Source: Paenibacillus sabinae T27
GTDB lineage: Bacteria > Bacillota > Bacilli > Paenibacillales > Paenibacillaceae
Assembly (NCBI RefSeq): GCF_000612505.1
Contig: NZ_CP004078.1
Coordinates: forward strand, 1,352,001 to 1,416,000
Reading direction: 5' to 3'
DNA length: 64,000 nt
Shown here one piece after another: positions 51,284 through 60,254 of this stretch (position 1 is its first letter; every line of letters starts with the position of its first letter). Position numbers and translations under genes: made by a program. The notes below the pieces were generated by a model. The model saw nothing but the letters and a program-made list of their open reading frames with translations, was not told the DNA's origin and did not search any database.

Positions 51284-52144
51284 ATGAAAAAAAGAAAGAT
51301 TCAATGGATGTCACCGTTATTTGTCATTATGGCTGTTGCGCTTCTCATCTCGGGCTGCGGTCAAAGCACAGGCGCCTCATCTTCGGGAAATGGCTCGAAG
51401 GAGGAATCCAAGACGCTGCGAATCAGCTTTAATCCGGGGCCTTACAGCGATCAATTCAAGAACGGCGTAGCGCCATACCTTGAGAAGAAAGGCTACAAGA
51501 TTACATACAAGGAGTTCACAGACGGCATTCAACCGAATGTTGCGGTAGCGAACGGGGAGATTGACGCCAATGTGTTTCAGCATTCCCTTTACCTTGAATC
51601 GATTAACAAAAGAGAAAACATCAACCTGATTGGCGCAGTGCAGGTTCCGACGCCTCCGATGGGCCTCTATTCGAAGAAGCACAAGAGCTTGGATGAAATC
51701 AGCGACGGCGCGCAGGTCAATCTGCCGAACGAGCCGGTCAACATGCTGCGGGCATTGACAATTCTGAAAGAAGTCGGCTGGATTACGCTGAAGGACAATA
51801 TTGATCCGCTGCAAACTTCGCTTAACGACGTAACTTCCAATCCGCATAACATTGAATTTGTGGCGACGGAGCCGGCGCAGGGACCTCAGGCGCTTCAGGA
51901 TGTGGATTTTGCCGCCATTCAGGGTAACTTCGCCATCGCGAATAATATCAAACTCACCACGGCGTTGAAGCTTGAAAATATGACGGACCCATTCACCAAC
52001 ATCGTGGCGGTGGACAGCAAAAATAAAGACAAGCCGTTCGTTAAGGACATTATCGAAGGCTATCATTCCCAGGAATTCAAGGACTACATCAAATCCAATT
52101 CGGCTTATGAAGGCTACAGATTGCCAGCTTATTTCAACGAATAA
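51284..52144 (+). CDS. metQ: Methionine ABC transporter binding lipoprotein
   Basis: ATG 51284 follows AAGGGGGAAA. A lipoprotein signal ends at LLISGCG, with the lipid Cys at residue 25. The mature part is an NlpA/MetQ protein: LRISFNPGPYSDQ, VAVANGEIDANVFQH, PNEPVNMLRAL and a terminal YEGYRLPAYF. It binds methionine (or its sulfoxide or analogues) at the cell surface and delivers it to MetNI, encoded two and three genes downstream. An aminotransferase gene is inserted between metQ and metN. The length of 286 residues is normal. Confidence 0.92.
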   Translation: MKKRKIQWMSPLFVIMAVALLISGCGQSTGASSSGNGSKEESKTLRISFNPGPYSDQFKNGVAPYLEKKGYKITYKEFTDGIQPNVAVANGEIDANVFQHSLYLESINKRENINLIGAVQVPTPPMGLYSKKHKSLDEISDGAQVNLPNEPVNMLRALTILKEVGWITLKDNIDPLQTSLNDVTSNPHNIEFVATEPAQGPQALQDVDFAAIQGNFAIANNIKLTTALKLENMTDPFTNIVAVDSKNKDKPFVKDIIEGYHSQEFKDYIKSNSAYEGYRLPAYFNE

Positions 52145-52165
52145 CAATCAGGAGGAGGTGTTATC

Positions 52166-53380
52166 ATGGCGAATTTTAAACCTTCCGCTGTCATTGGCCG
52201 GCTTCCCGAGCACTATTTCAGGGCACTTAAGGAAAAAGTGGCCGACTACCGCAGCAGAGGCATTGATATTATCGATCTATCCAGCGGCAATCCGGATCAA
52301 CCGACTCCGGAACACATCGTTCGCAGCCTGAAGGAAGCGGCCGGCAAGCCGGAGAACCATGGATACCCTCCTTTTTACGGGAAAAAGAGTACGCTTGAAG
52401 CCGTCGCCGCCTTCTACAAACGGGAGTATGACGTCGATCTGGACCCGGAAACGGAGGTTGCCGTTTTTCACGGATCGGGCATCGGCATTATGGGTATCTC
52501 GCAGGCCTTTCTCGGTGCCGGGGACGTTCTGCTGACGGCCAATCCCGCCTATCCGCCGTATTATGCGGCCGCGGCGCTGGCCGGGGCGGAGGTGCATGCG
52601 ATCCCGGTATACGAGAAGAACGGATTTCTGCCGGATTACCGCACGGTTCCTGAAGAGGCCCTCCGGCGCGTGAAGCTGCTGCTGCTGAATTACCCGAATA
52701 ATCCGACCGGGGCGCTGGCGACGAGGGACTTCTTTGAGCAGTCGATCGCTTTGGCCGCCGAGCATCATTTTCCAGTGGTGAATGATTTCGCGTACGGCGC
52801 GTTAGGCTTCGACGGGCATAAGCCGATCAGCCTTCTGCAGATTCCCGGAGGCAAGGAGTACGGCGCGGAAATCTATTCGCTGTCCAAGACCTTCAATATG
52901 GCGGGATGGCGGTTCGGGTTCGCCGTCGGCAACGCTTCGGTCATCGCTGCCTTGAAGCTGTATCACACCCATGTGTACAGCACGATATTCGGGGCGGTGC
53001 AGGATGCCGCTGCCGCTGCGCTGCTCGGACCCCAAAGCCAAGTGAAAGAGCTGGGTGAACGCTACGAACGCAGGCGCGATATTTTGGTATCGAAGCTGCG
53101 CAGCATCGGCTGGGACGTTTCCGCTCCCGCAGGAACCTTTTTCGCCTGGTTTAAAGTGCCGGAAGGCTATCGTTCGCGGGAATTTGCCGAGAAGCTGCTG
53201 GAAGAGGCACACGTTGCGGTTGCTCCGGGCGAGGGATTCGGCTCGCAGGGCGATTCTTATGTACGGGTTGGACTGGTGAACAGCGAGGAGCTGCTGCTGG
53301 AAGCCGCCGAGCGGATTGCCAATTCGGGAATCTTCCGCGGGTCTGCCGTTCATTCAAGCGAAAGGAGCCATCGAGGATGA
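52166..53380 (+). CDS. PLP-dependent class I/II aminotransferase (methionine type?)
   Basis: ATG 52166 follows AGGAGGTG. The 404-residue fold-type I aminotransferase has IDLSSGNPDQPTPEH, the cofactor segment LNYPNNPTGALA, the aspartate in NDFAYGALGF, the PLP lysine in YSLSKTFNMAGWRFGF (residue near 240) and the Arg in SYVRVGL. It lies between metQ and metN, with metN overlapping its stop by four bases, so its substrate is very likely methionine or a related amino acid or its keto acid. The closest functional analogue by context is the methionine aminotransferase YbdL of E. coli. The exact substrate is inference. Confidence 0.88.
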   Translation: MANFKPSAVIGRLPEHYFRALKEKVADYRSRGIDIIDLSSGNPDQPTPEHIVRSLKEAAGKPENHGYPPFYGKKSTLEAVAAFYKREYDVDLDPETEVAVFHGSGIGIMGISQAFLGAGDVLLTANPAYPPYYAAAALAGAEVHAIPVYEKNGFLPDYRTVPEEALRRVKLLLLNYPNNPTGALATRDFFEQSIALAAEHHFPVVNDFAYGALGFDGHKPISLLQIPGGKEYGAEIYSLSKTFNMAGWRFGFAVGNASVIAALKLYHTHVYSTIFGAVQDAAAAALLGPQSQVKELGERYERRRDILVSKLRSIGWDVSAPAGTFFAWFKVPEGYRSREFAEKLLEEAHVAVAPGEGFGSQGDSYVRVGLVNSEELLLEAAERIANSGIFRGSAVHSSERSHRG

Positions 53381-54468
53381 TCGAATTACAGGATATTCAC
53401 AAAACGTTTAAACGCAAGGGACAGACGATTGAAGCGCTGAAGGGCGTGAACCTGCGGGTGGAGAAAGGCGATATTTATGGCGTCATTGGCTACAGCGGAG
53501 CCGGCAAAAGCACACTGATCCGAATGGTGAATTATTTGGAGCAGCCGACGAAAGGCCGGGTCTTGGTGGAAGGTGAAGCGCTGGATCAATTCTCGCCGGC
53601 GCAGCTCCGCAAGGCCAAGAAGAAGATCGGGATGATTTTTCAGCATTTCAACCTGCTGGAATCGAAGACGGTATACGACAACATCGCCATTCCGCTCGTG
53701 CTGCTGAAGCAGGACAAGAAGCGTATCCGGGAGCGCGTGACCGAGCTGCTGCAGTTTATCGGACTCAGCGACAAAGCCGACAGTTACCCGAAAGAGCTGT
53801 CGGGCGGCCAGAAGCAGCGGGTGGGCATAGCCCGGGCGCTGGCGAGCAATCCTTCAATTCTTCTGTGCGACGAAGCGACCTCGGCGCTTGATCCGCAGAC
53901 GACCAAATCGATTCTGGACCTGCTGAAAAAGATCAACGAACAGTATCACATCACCATTCTCATCATCACGCATGAAATGGCCGTCATTCAGCAAATTTGC
54001 AACAAGGTGGCCGTTATGGAAAAAGGCGAGATCATCGAGCAGGGCGAGGTGCTGGAGGTCTTCGGCAACCCGCAGCATCCCACGACGGAGAGTTTCGTGC
54101 GGACCGTTATTCAAACCTCCGTCCCGGACAGCGTCCTCCGGACGCTTCGGCCGAATGGAGCGGGGCGGCTGTTCAAGCTGAAATTTGTAGGCGGAAATGC
54201 CTCGGAGCCGATCGTCGACAGCCTGATCCGAAAATATAACGTCAGCGTCAATATACTCTTTGCGAACATGAGTGAAATCCAGAGCACCACGCTGGGAACC
54301 CTGATCTTGCAGATACAGGGAGAGGACAAGGATATTTTCCGGGCGGCGGAATTTCTCGGAACACGGGGTGTGGAGATTCAGGAGCTTCGGGATTTTCAGA
54401 GCCTTCCGAAAGCAGGGGACGCCAAGGACGAGGTAAAACAGAGAACGTTTAAGGAGGCAGCCGTATGA
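53377..54468 (+). CDS. metN: Methionine ABC transporter ATPase
   Basis: The start overlaps the aminotransferase stop (ATGA). The 363-residue protein has Walker A YSGAGKSTL, the signature LSGGQKQRVGIARAL, Walker B ILLCDEATSALDP and the H-loop ITHEMAV. A C-terminal NIL domain (about 265 to 345) is present; in MetN it binds methionine and inhibits transport when the cell is replete. It drives methionine import with MetI. The stop overlaps the metI start by four bases. Confidence 0.95.
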   Translation: MIELQDIHKTFKRKGQTIEALKGVNLRVEKGDIYGVIGYSGAGKSTLIRMVNYLEQPTKGRVLVEGEALDQFSPAQLRKAKKKIGMIFQHFNLLESKTVYDNIAIPLVLLKQDKKRIRERVTELLQFIGLSDKADSYPKELSGGQKQRVGIARALASNPSILLCDEATSALDPQTTKSILDLLKKINEQYHITILIITHEMAVIQQICNKVAVMEKGEIIEQGEVLEVFGNPQHPTTESFVRTVIQTSVPDSVLRTLRPNGAGRLFKLKFVGGNASEPIVDSLIRKYNVSVNILFANMSEIQSTTLGTLILQIQGEDKDIFRAAEFLGTRGVEIQELRDFQSLPKAGDAKDEVKQRTFKEAAV

Positions 54469-55121
54469 ATACGATTATAACCGCCGATCAGCTGTTTCAG
54501 GCGCTGCGTGAAACGGTGGTCATGGTCGGCGTATCGCTTTTTTTCGGAGCACTGCTCGGCATCCCAATCGGCATCGTGCTTGTAATTACCCGGCCGGGTG
54601 GAATCCTGCAGAACCGGTTCGTCTACGCGGTGCTTAATCCGCTGATCAATATCATCCGGTCACTGCCGTTCATTATTTTGCTGGTCGCCATCATTCCGTT
54701 CACCCGGGTGCTCGTTCATACTTCGATTGGGACCAGCGCCGCCATCGTTCCGCTGGTTGTCTATGTGGCGCCGTATATCGGCCGGCTGGTCGAGAACTCT
54801 CTGCTGGAGGTCAGTCCCGGCATTATGGAGGCCGCCGAAGCGATGGGAGCGACGACGTTTCAGGTGATCTGGCATTTTCTGCTCCCCGAGGCGTTCGGTT
54901 CCCTCATTCTGACGATGACTACCGCAACGATCGGACTTATCGGCGCAACGGCGATGGCCGGAACGGTCGGCGGGGGTGGCATCGGCGATCTCGCCATCTC
55001 CTATGGCTACCAGCGTTTTGACACCTTTGTCATTCTCGTAACGGTTGCCATTCTTATCGTGTTTGTTCAGGGCATACAATCCGCGGGGAACCGGTTTGCC
55101 CGTAAGGCGCGCCGGGATTAA
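54465..55121 (+). CDS. metI: Methionine ABC transporter permease
   Basis: The start overlaps the metN stop. The 218-residue protein has five membrane segments and the permease coupling loop with EAAEAMGATTFQVIWHFLLP near residue 125. NPLINIIRSLPFIILL and GTVGGGGIGDLAI are typical of MetI. It forms the homodimeric channel of the MetNIQ system. The following dehydrogenase gene starts 59 bases after its stop, probably in the same transcript. Confidence 0.95.
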   Translation: MNTIITADQLFQALRETVVMVGVSLFFGALLGIPIGIVLVITRPGGILQNRFVYAVLNPLINIIRSLPFIILLVAIIPFTRVLVHTSIGTSAAIVPLVVYVAPYIGRLVENSLLEVSPGIMEAAEAMGATTFQVIWHFLLPEAFGSLILTMTTATIGLIGATAMAGTVGGGGIGDLAISYGYQRFDTFVILVTVAILIVFVQGIQSAGNRFARKARRD

Positions 55122-55180
55122 ACCGAAGTCTCTGGCGAAATCCTGAAGGGTGAACTTCAGCGGATGAAAATAAAGGAGGA

Positions 55181-56311
55181 ATGGGAAGGGTGGCAGATAC
55201 ACTGATCGTTCGCGCGGCTCCGCAGGAATATATTTGCGAGCCGGGCAGCTGGGATGGGCTTGAGCAGCACCTGGAGCGCAGGGGGATCTCCTCCGCTCTC
55301 GTCGTGCGCGGCGGACGTTCCTGGGAAGCGGCCAAAGGCTATTTTCCCGAATTCAAGCGGGTGGAGATTCAGTTTTACCGTTACGGCGGGGAATGCACCT
55401 ATGCCGAGCGGGATGGAATCGCCTCGGAGGTAACCCGGCTCGGGCTTCAATCCATTATCGCCGTCGGCGGAGGCAAGGTGAGCGATTCGGCCAAGGCCGC
55501 GGCCGCGCTGCTGCGGATACCCGTCGTTATTTTGCCTACTTTGGCGGCAACCTGCTCGGCCTGGTCCTCTCTCAGCGTGATGTACGACAAAGCCGGAACG
55601 ATGGTCGGCTTCGAGGTCTATCCTCACAGCAACTCGCTCGTACTGCTGGAGCCGCAGGTGATACTGGATTCGCCTCCGGAGCTGCTGGTCGCCGGGATCG
55701 GGGATACGCTGGCCAAATGGTATGAAGCCGACGCGATTATCGCCCATTTGCCCTCCCCGTCCGAAGAGATCGCGCTGGCTCATTATGCCGCGCGAAGATG
55801 CCGCGACAATCTGATGGCCCACAGCGCCGAAGCGCTTGCCGCGCAGGAGGCGGGGGAGTTGAACGACGCTTTCGTCAGGGTGGTGGAGACGAATATTATG
55901 ACCGCGGGCCTTGTGGGCGGCTTCGGCGAGGATTACGGCCGCACCGCCGGCGCGCATTCCATTCACGATGCCCTGACGATTCTACCCGAGACTCACCGGC
56001 TGCTGCATGGATGCAAGGTCGCGTACGGAGTGCTTGTTCAGCTCGTTCTCGAAGGAAAGCAGGAGGAAGTCGTCCGTCTTCTTCCGTTCTACGAGAAGAT
56101 CGGGCTGCCTGCCGCCCTGAAGGATATGGGGCTGGACGGCTTGAGCCGGAAGGGGCTGCTTAGAGTTGCCGCCCGCGCGGCCGAACCGGACGCTTCCATC
56201 CACCGCATGACTACAACGTTCGACGCGGTCACCGTGGCGGGTGCGATGGAAGAGCTGGAGAGTCTTGTAGCGGCGATTCGCGTCCGTGAAACGGTTGCGG
56301 CGAGCTGCTAA
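55181..56311 (+). CDS. Iron-type alcohol dehydrogenase, HcxA/glycerol dehydrogenase-like
   Basis: ATG 55181 follows AAGGAGG (55175 region). The 376-residue protein has the glycerol-dehydrogenase-type fold with the NAD segment AVGGGKVSDSAKAAA and the metal ligands Asp in GIGDTLAKWYEADA, His in TAGAHSIHDAL and His in LHGCKVAYGV. It resembles hydroxycarboxylate dehydrogenase HcxA (YbdH) of E. coli, whose gene neighbours a methionine aminotransferase gene there. Here it is also in a methionine operon with an aminotransferase, so reduction of the keto acid of methionine is a plausible role. Substrate assignment is inference; glycerol or other polyols are alternatives. Confidence 0.8.
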   Translation: MGRVADTLIVRAAPQEYICEPGSWDGLEQHLERRGISSALVVRGGRSWEAAKGYFPEFKRVEIQFYRYGGECTYAERDGIASEVTRLGLQSIIAVGGGKVSDSAKAAAALLRIPVVILPTLAATCSAWSSLSVMYDKAGTMVGFEVYPHSNSLVLLEPQVILDSPPELLVAGIGDTLAKWYEADAIIAHLPSPSEEIALAHYAARRCRDNLMAHSAEALAAQEAGELNDAFVRVVETNIMTAGLVGGFGEDYGRTAGAHSIHDALTILPETHRLLHGCKVAYGVLVQLVLEGKQEEVVRLLPFYEKIGLPAALKDMGLDGLSRKGLLRVAARAAEPDASIHRMTTTFDAVTVAGAMEELESLVAAIRVRETVAASC

Positions 56312-56366
56312 AGGAAGATACATTGGGCTAAAGGCCACTTTGGCCCCGGTTTGAAGGAGAGAAGCG

Positions 56367-57086
56367 ATGAGCATAGCGATTATTGGCGCGATGGAAGAAG
56401 AAGTTGAAGCCGTAAGAAGCAGGTTGGAGAATGTCCGGAGAGAGGAAGCGGCGGGAGGCATCTATTACAGCGGAACTTTTGACGGGCGGGATCTTGTGCT
56501 GCTGCAGAGCGGCATCGGCAAAGTCAACGCGGCCCTGACGACCGCGCTGCTGATCGAGCGCTACCGGCCCGAGCTGATTATTAATACCGGCGCTGCCGGC
56601 GGTATTGGAAGCAGCTTGCGGATCGGCGATGTCATCGTTGGGACAGAGCTGGCTTACAGCGACGTTGACGCGACGGCTTTTTCCCAGTATGAGTACGGGC
56701 AGGTGCCGCGCATGCCTTCCCGTTATCCTGCGCAGGAGGAGTTTCTGGCTCTCGCGCGGAAGCTTGCCGCCGGAAAGCCGGACGGGAGAGTATTCACCGG
56801 CCTGATTACGACGGCCGATTCTTTTATCGGCAGCAAAGAAGCTGCCGACTTCATTCGCGGGCGGTTCCCGGAATCGCTGGCGACGGATATGGAAGGAGCG
56901 GCGATCGCCCAAACCGCGTACCGTTTCGGTGTGCCGTTTCTGGCGGTGCGAGCCATTTCCGATCTCGCCGGAACCGCTGCGGAAGAGCTGTTTGCCTCCA
57001 ACCTGGAACTGGCGGCTGCGAACTCCGCCGGGTTTGCTCTGGACTGGGTGAAGCTTTACCACACGGCTTTACGCGCCGAAGTTTAA
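56367..57086 (+). CDS. mtnN: 5'-methylthioadenosine/S-adenosylhomocysteine nucleosidase
   Basis: ATG 56367 follows AAGGAGAG. The 239-residue protein has the MtnN/Pfs signatures: SIAIIGAMEEEVEAV at the N-terminus, LLQSGIGKVNAALT, NTGAAGGI with the phosphorylase-type loop, and the catalytic region TDMEGAAIAQTAY with SDLAG near the C-terminus. It removes adenine from methylthioadenosine and S-adenosylhomocysteine, giving S-ribosylhomocysteine, the substrate of LuxS encoded divergently nearby. It is the last gene of the operon; a strong terminator follows. Confidence 0.97.
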   Translation: MSIAIIGAMEEEVEAVRSRLENVRREEAAGGIYYSGTFDGRDLVLLQSGIGKVNAALTTALLIERYRPELIINTGAAGGIGSSLRIGDVIVGTELAYSDVDATAFSQYEYGQVPRMPSRYPAQEEFLALARKLAAGKPDGRVFTGLITTADSFIGSKEAADFIRGRFPESLATDMEGAAIAQTAYRFGVPFLAVRAISDLAGTAAEELFASNLELAAANSAGFALDWVKLYHTALRAEV

Positions 57087-57405
57087 GTAAGCTTTGTAAG
57101 GCAAGCACTGCACATACAGACAAAGGGAGCGTAGGACCCGTACGGCTTTGGGTCCGAGCTCCCTTTGTCTTTTTTTAAGGCTCATTTTGAAAATATTGTT
57201 GCTAATGCCAGTTTGTATTCAGGAGGTCGCTAACAGTGGATTGGGCAAAGGTAAATGGACTTTTCGATGAATTGTCTAGCGGCAGTCTTCTCAGCTAACG
57301 GGCAGTTTACATCAATATATATTTAATTTTTTGTAATTTTCTGTGTTGATGGATATTCGAAAAAAATATATAGTGTCCACAATAGAGAGAAGGGGTGATG
57401 ATTAA
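57087..57405 (+). other. Gap at start of AT-rich insert, remnant mini-ORF
   Basis: The gap holds the mtnN terminator and then AT-rich sequence. A 20-codon frame (57236 to 57298, GTG start, AGGAGGTCG upstream) with the start MDWAKVNGLFDEL looks like the 5' end of a truncated gene. Beyond it no gene or structure is supported. Confidence 0.35.
57122..57178 (+). terminator. Terminator of methionine operon
   Basis: AAAGGGAGC at 57122-57130 pairs with GCTCCCTTT at 57158-57166, with an inner GGACCC/GGGTCC stem, followed by seven T. It is one of the strongest terminators in the window. Confidence 0.92.
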
Positions 57406-57876
57406 TTGAAGGATTATATTATTGTACGCCTAGAGGACCCAAAATCCCAGGATGCAAAAAGTCTTATGGATTTATTATCAGATACTTTACAGTCCATAAC
57501 TGGTGATAGTGGTAAAAACTCCTTTGACGTAACAGATGTGACTGTTCCCCGCTCGTTATTTGTTATTGCACGAAATCAACAAGGGGAGCCTGTGGGTTGC
57601 GGAGCGATTCGCCCAATCGACACGAATACAGCTGAATTAAAGAGAATGTATGCTAAATCAAAATCTAATGGGGTTGGAACTGCTATTTTGTCCTATCTAG
57701 AGGAACAATCCTGGAGCCTTGGATATTCACAAATATGGCTGGAAACACGGTTAGTGAATCAAAAAGCAGTATCATTTTATGAAAATAAAGGATATACGCG
57801 AATATCTAATTATGGTAAATATCTAAACCGAGAAGAGTGTGTTTGCTTTGGGAAATATCTTCGCCAAGAAACATAA
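57406..57876 (+). CDS. GNAT acetyltransferase in AT-rich insert
   Basis: TTG 57406 follows AGAAGGGGTG. The 156-residue protein is a single GNAT domain: PVGCGAIRPIDTNTAELKRMYA (part) with the conserved strand, KSNGVGTAILSYLEEQS as the acetyl-CoA loop, and the C-terminal NQKAVSFYENKGYTRI. The substrate is unknown. Composition is clearly AT-rich compared with flanking operons, like the next gene, so both were probably acquired together. It has no adjacent partner to guide a role. Confidence 0.85.
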   Translation: MKDYIIVRLEDPKSQDAKSLMDLLSDTLQSITGDSGKNSFDVTDVTVPRSLFVIARNQQGEPVGCGAIRPIDTNTAELKRMYAKSKSNGVGTAILSYLEEQSWSLGYSQIWLETRLVNQKAVSFYENKGYTRISNYGKYLNREECVCFGKYLRQET

Positions 57877-58047
57877 CTGCCAAGAAACATAACCAAGGAC
57901 ATTTAATATTTCCATAAATGCATGAAGTTAAAAGAACTATTAAATATAAGAAAAGATATTGAATTCTAACGGGCAGAATAGCGTAATACAACGCTTGAGA
58001 TATTTAGAGGGTGCATCGAGTATAATGAATTAAAACAGCATCGGTGG

Positions 58048-59142
58048 GTGGTTAAGATAAAAAAAATAATTTTTACTGGCGGTGGATCTGCAGGACATGT
58101 AACCGTCAATATTGCATTGATTCCTGAATTCATCCGTGCGGGCTGGGTAACCGAGTATATTGGTTCAGTGGATGGTATTGAAAGGCAGCTAATCACATCT
58201 AACTTTAATGTAAAATACCACTCAATATCTACAGGGAAGCTGCGACGGTATCTGGATTGGCAGAACGTAAAGGATCCGTTTAAAGTGGTGAAAGGGATTT
58301 TTCAAGCATATCAACTTATAAAGAAGCTGAAACCAAATATTGTGTTCTCTAAAGGCGGCTTTGTTTCTGTACCCGTTGTTATGGGAGCCTGGTTGAACAA
58401 AATTCCCGTTATCATACATGAATCTGATTTAACTCCAGGCTTAGCCAACAAGCTCGCAAGTCCGTTTGCCAGTCTGATTTGCACCACCTTTTCGGAAACA
58501 GATTCTGCATTTAACAACCACAAATGTCATTACGTAGGACCTGTTCTTAGAGATGAATTAACAAAGGGTAGTGCCGAACGTGGACGGGAATTCGTGGGGT
58601 TTTCCAATACTAAAAAGCCTGTAATACTAATAATGGGCGGGAGTTTGGGATCACGGAAAATCAATCATGTGGTTCGAGAATCCTTAACACAATTAACAAA
58701 AAGGTTTAGAGTCATTCATCTTTGTGGAAAAGGACATCTGGATTCTTCTATTTCTAATCCGGATTACCGCGAATATGAATATATAAACGAGGAATTACCA
58801 GATCTATTGGCTATGTGCGATTTTGTGATCTCACGAGCTGGTTCTAATTCAATTTTTGAGTTTTTATCTTTAAAAAAACCTATGATTCTGATTCCTCTTA
58901 CTAAAGAACAGAGTAGAGGAGATCAACTTCTAAATGCGGGTTCTTTTGAAAGCAGGGGTTACTGTAAGGTTCTACTTGAAGAACAACTGAATCCTGATAG
59001 CTTAATTGCTAGTGTAAATGAATTGGCAGAAGAAAAAGAACGGTACATTCGAAACATGGGTTCTTTCGAGCGTAATGATGCTGTAAGCCTTATTTTTAAT
59101 TTGCTTAATGAAACCGCAAAGAATGAACTGAATGATGATTAA
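58048..59142 (+). CDS. murG: MurG-type GlcNAc transferase (accessory copy)
   Basis: The start is probably GTG 58048, with TATAAT at 58021 upstream and only a weak ribosome site. The 364-residue protein matches MurG: FTGGGSAGHVTVN for the lipid-side loop, VFSKGGFVSVPVV, HESDLTPGLANKL, MGGSLGSRKIN and the UDP-GlcNAc site SRAGSNSIFEFLSLKKPMIL (part). MurG adds GlcNAc to lipid I at the inner membrane face. It stands alone, not in a division and cell-wall cluster, and is AT-rich, so it is likely a second, horizontally acquired copy. This needs the rest of the genome to confirm. It could affect wall synthesis under antibiotic stress. Confidence 0.88.
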   Translation: MVKIKKIIFTGGGSAGHVTVNIALIPEFIRAGWVTEYIGSVDGIERQLITSNFNVKYHSISTGKLRRYLDWQNVKDPFKVVKGIFQAYQLIKKLKPNIVFSKGGFVSVPVVMGAWLNKIPVIIHESDLTPGLANKLASPFASLICTTFSETDSAFNNHKCHYVGPVLRDELTKGSAERGREFVGFSNTKKPVILIMGGSLGSRKINHVVRESLTQLTKRFRVIHLCGKGHLDSSISNPDYREYEYINEELPDLLAMCDFVISRAGSNSIFEFLSLKKPMILIPLTKEQSRGDQLLNAGSFESRGYCKVLLEEQLNPDSLIASVNELAEEKERYIRNMGSFERNDAVSLIFNLLNETAKNELNDD

Positions 59143-59197
59143 ACAATGCTATAGTAAAACTAGTTAAGCTGACGGGACACGATAGCAATAACCGTGG

Positions 59198-59235
59198 ATA
59201 CCCCCACCAATGATTGGTGGGGGTATGTATTTTTA
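59198..59235. terminator. Bidirectional terminator after murG-like gene
   Basis: ATACCCCCACCA and TGGTGGGGGTAT form a nearly perfect 12-bp stem at 59198-59225, followed by GTATTTTT on the plus strand. It lies between convergent genes. Confidence 0.85.
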
Positions 59236-60024
59236 CAGGATGAATTTATCGATAACTTGCTTGACTCCGTCCTCGTTATTGCTTGCCGTTATATAGTTCG
59301 CGATTTCCTTCAGCGCGGGAATGGCATTGCCCATCGCTACGCCAAGGCCGGCGGTCTCCAGCATTTCATGGTCGTTCCAGGAATCGCCGACCGCGATCGT
59401 CTCGGACACGTCGCAGCCGAAATAATCGGCGAGGAACTCAAGCGCAAGTCCCTTCGTGCCTTCGCGGTGCATGATCTCGAGGAAATGCGGCTTCGATTTA
59501 GTAATGTGCACTGCGTCGCCGAGCAGCTCCCGTAGTTTGGGCGCCAGTTCGTCGAGGAAATCGGGATCGTCGATAATCAGCAGCTTGGGGGTCTTGATCT
59601 CGGCAAGCTTTTTCCAATCCGGCTCAATATAATATTGGGTCTTGTTCAGCGTTGCATAATCGATCAGCTTCTGGTTCTCCTCGCGGGAGTACAGCTTGTC
59701 GTCGACATAGGTTTGCAGGTGAAGGTTATGCTCGATGCAGTATTCGAAGACTTTATGAACCGCGTCCTGGGGCACATACCGCTCGTACAGCACCTTCTCG
59801 TCGATCAGGTTCTTCACCAGGGAGCCCTGATAGGTAATGATCGGCACATTAAGACCGGTCTGGCGGGCAATGGCCTGGGCCGATGCGTAGGCGCGTCCGG
59901 TGGCGAGCGTAACGACTACACCCTTGGCAACCGCCGCTTCCAGCGCCTCCTGCGTGGCGGGGGTTACTTCCTTGTCATCATTGATCAGCGTATCGTCAAT
60001 ATCGATGGCAATCAGCTTGTACAT
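59233..60024 (-). CDS. Cof-type HAD-IIB phosphatase
   Basis: The start is ATG at 60024 (minus), behind TAAGGAGAGA; codons further upstream in frame lack a site. The 263-residue protein begins MYKLIAIDIDDTLIN, with the DxD nucleophile Asp8 and Asp10. LATGRAYASAQAIA gives motif II, Lys is in GTKGLALEF, and GDSWNDHEMLETAG carries motif IV. A C2-type cap lies between them. Cof/YidA-like enzymes dephosphorylate sugar phosphates and related metabolites with broad specificity; the substrate here is unknown. It is monocistronic. Confidence 0.93.
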   Translation of the reverse strand: MYKLIAIDIDDTLINDDKEVTPATQEALEAAVAKGVVVTLATGRAYASAQAIARQTGLNVPIITYQGSLVKNLIDEKVLYERYVPQDAVHKVFEYCIEHNLHLQTYVDDKLYSREENQKLIDYATLNKTQYYIEPDWKKLAEIKTPKLLIIDDPDFLDELAPKLRELLGDAVHITKSKPHFLEIMHREGTKGLALEFLADYFGCDVSETIAVGDSWNDHEMLETAGLGVAMGNAIPALKEIANYITASNNEDGVKQVIDKFIL

Positions 60025-60254
60025 TCGGTTTCTCTCCTTAGTAAGTCCTCTGCTTGGTAAACGGACTATTTGTCTAGATTGTATCCTAAAAAGAAAGCGA
60101 GAACAATTGCACAAATCTGGACTGGACAAAAAGAAAAAGGCTTGTTATACTTCGATAGCCGCACATTTGTTCGCGTTTATGAGAAAGGGCCGCCGGTTTT
60201 AAGAAGGGTGCACCCTATCTCTCCTGACATCTTAGAAAGGGGCGAAGAAGAGCA

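Noticed and set aside
57236..57298. 20-codon GTG frame with an AGGAGGT site
   Set aside because: It is too short to call as a gene; more likely the 5' remnant of a deleted one. It is noted under the gap entry.
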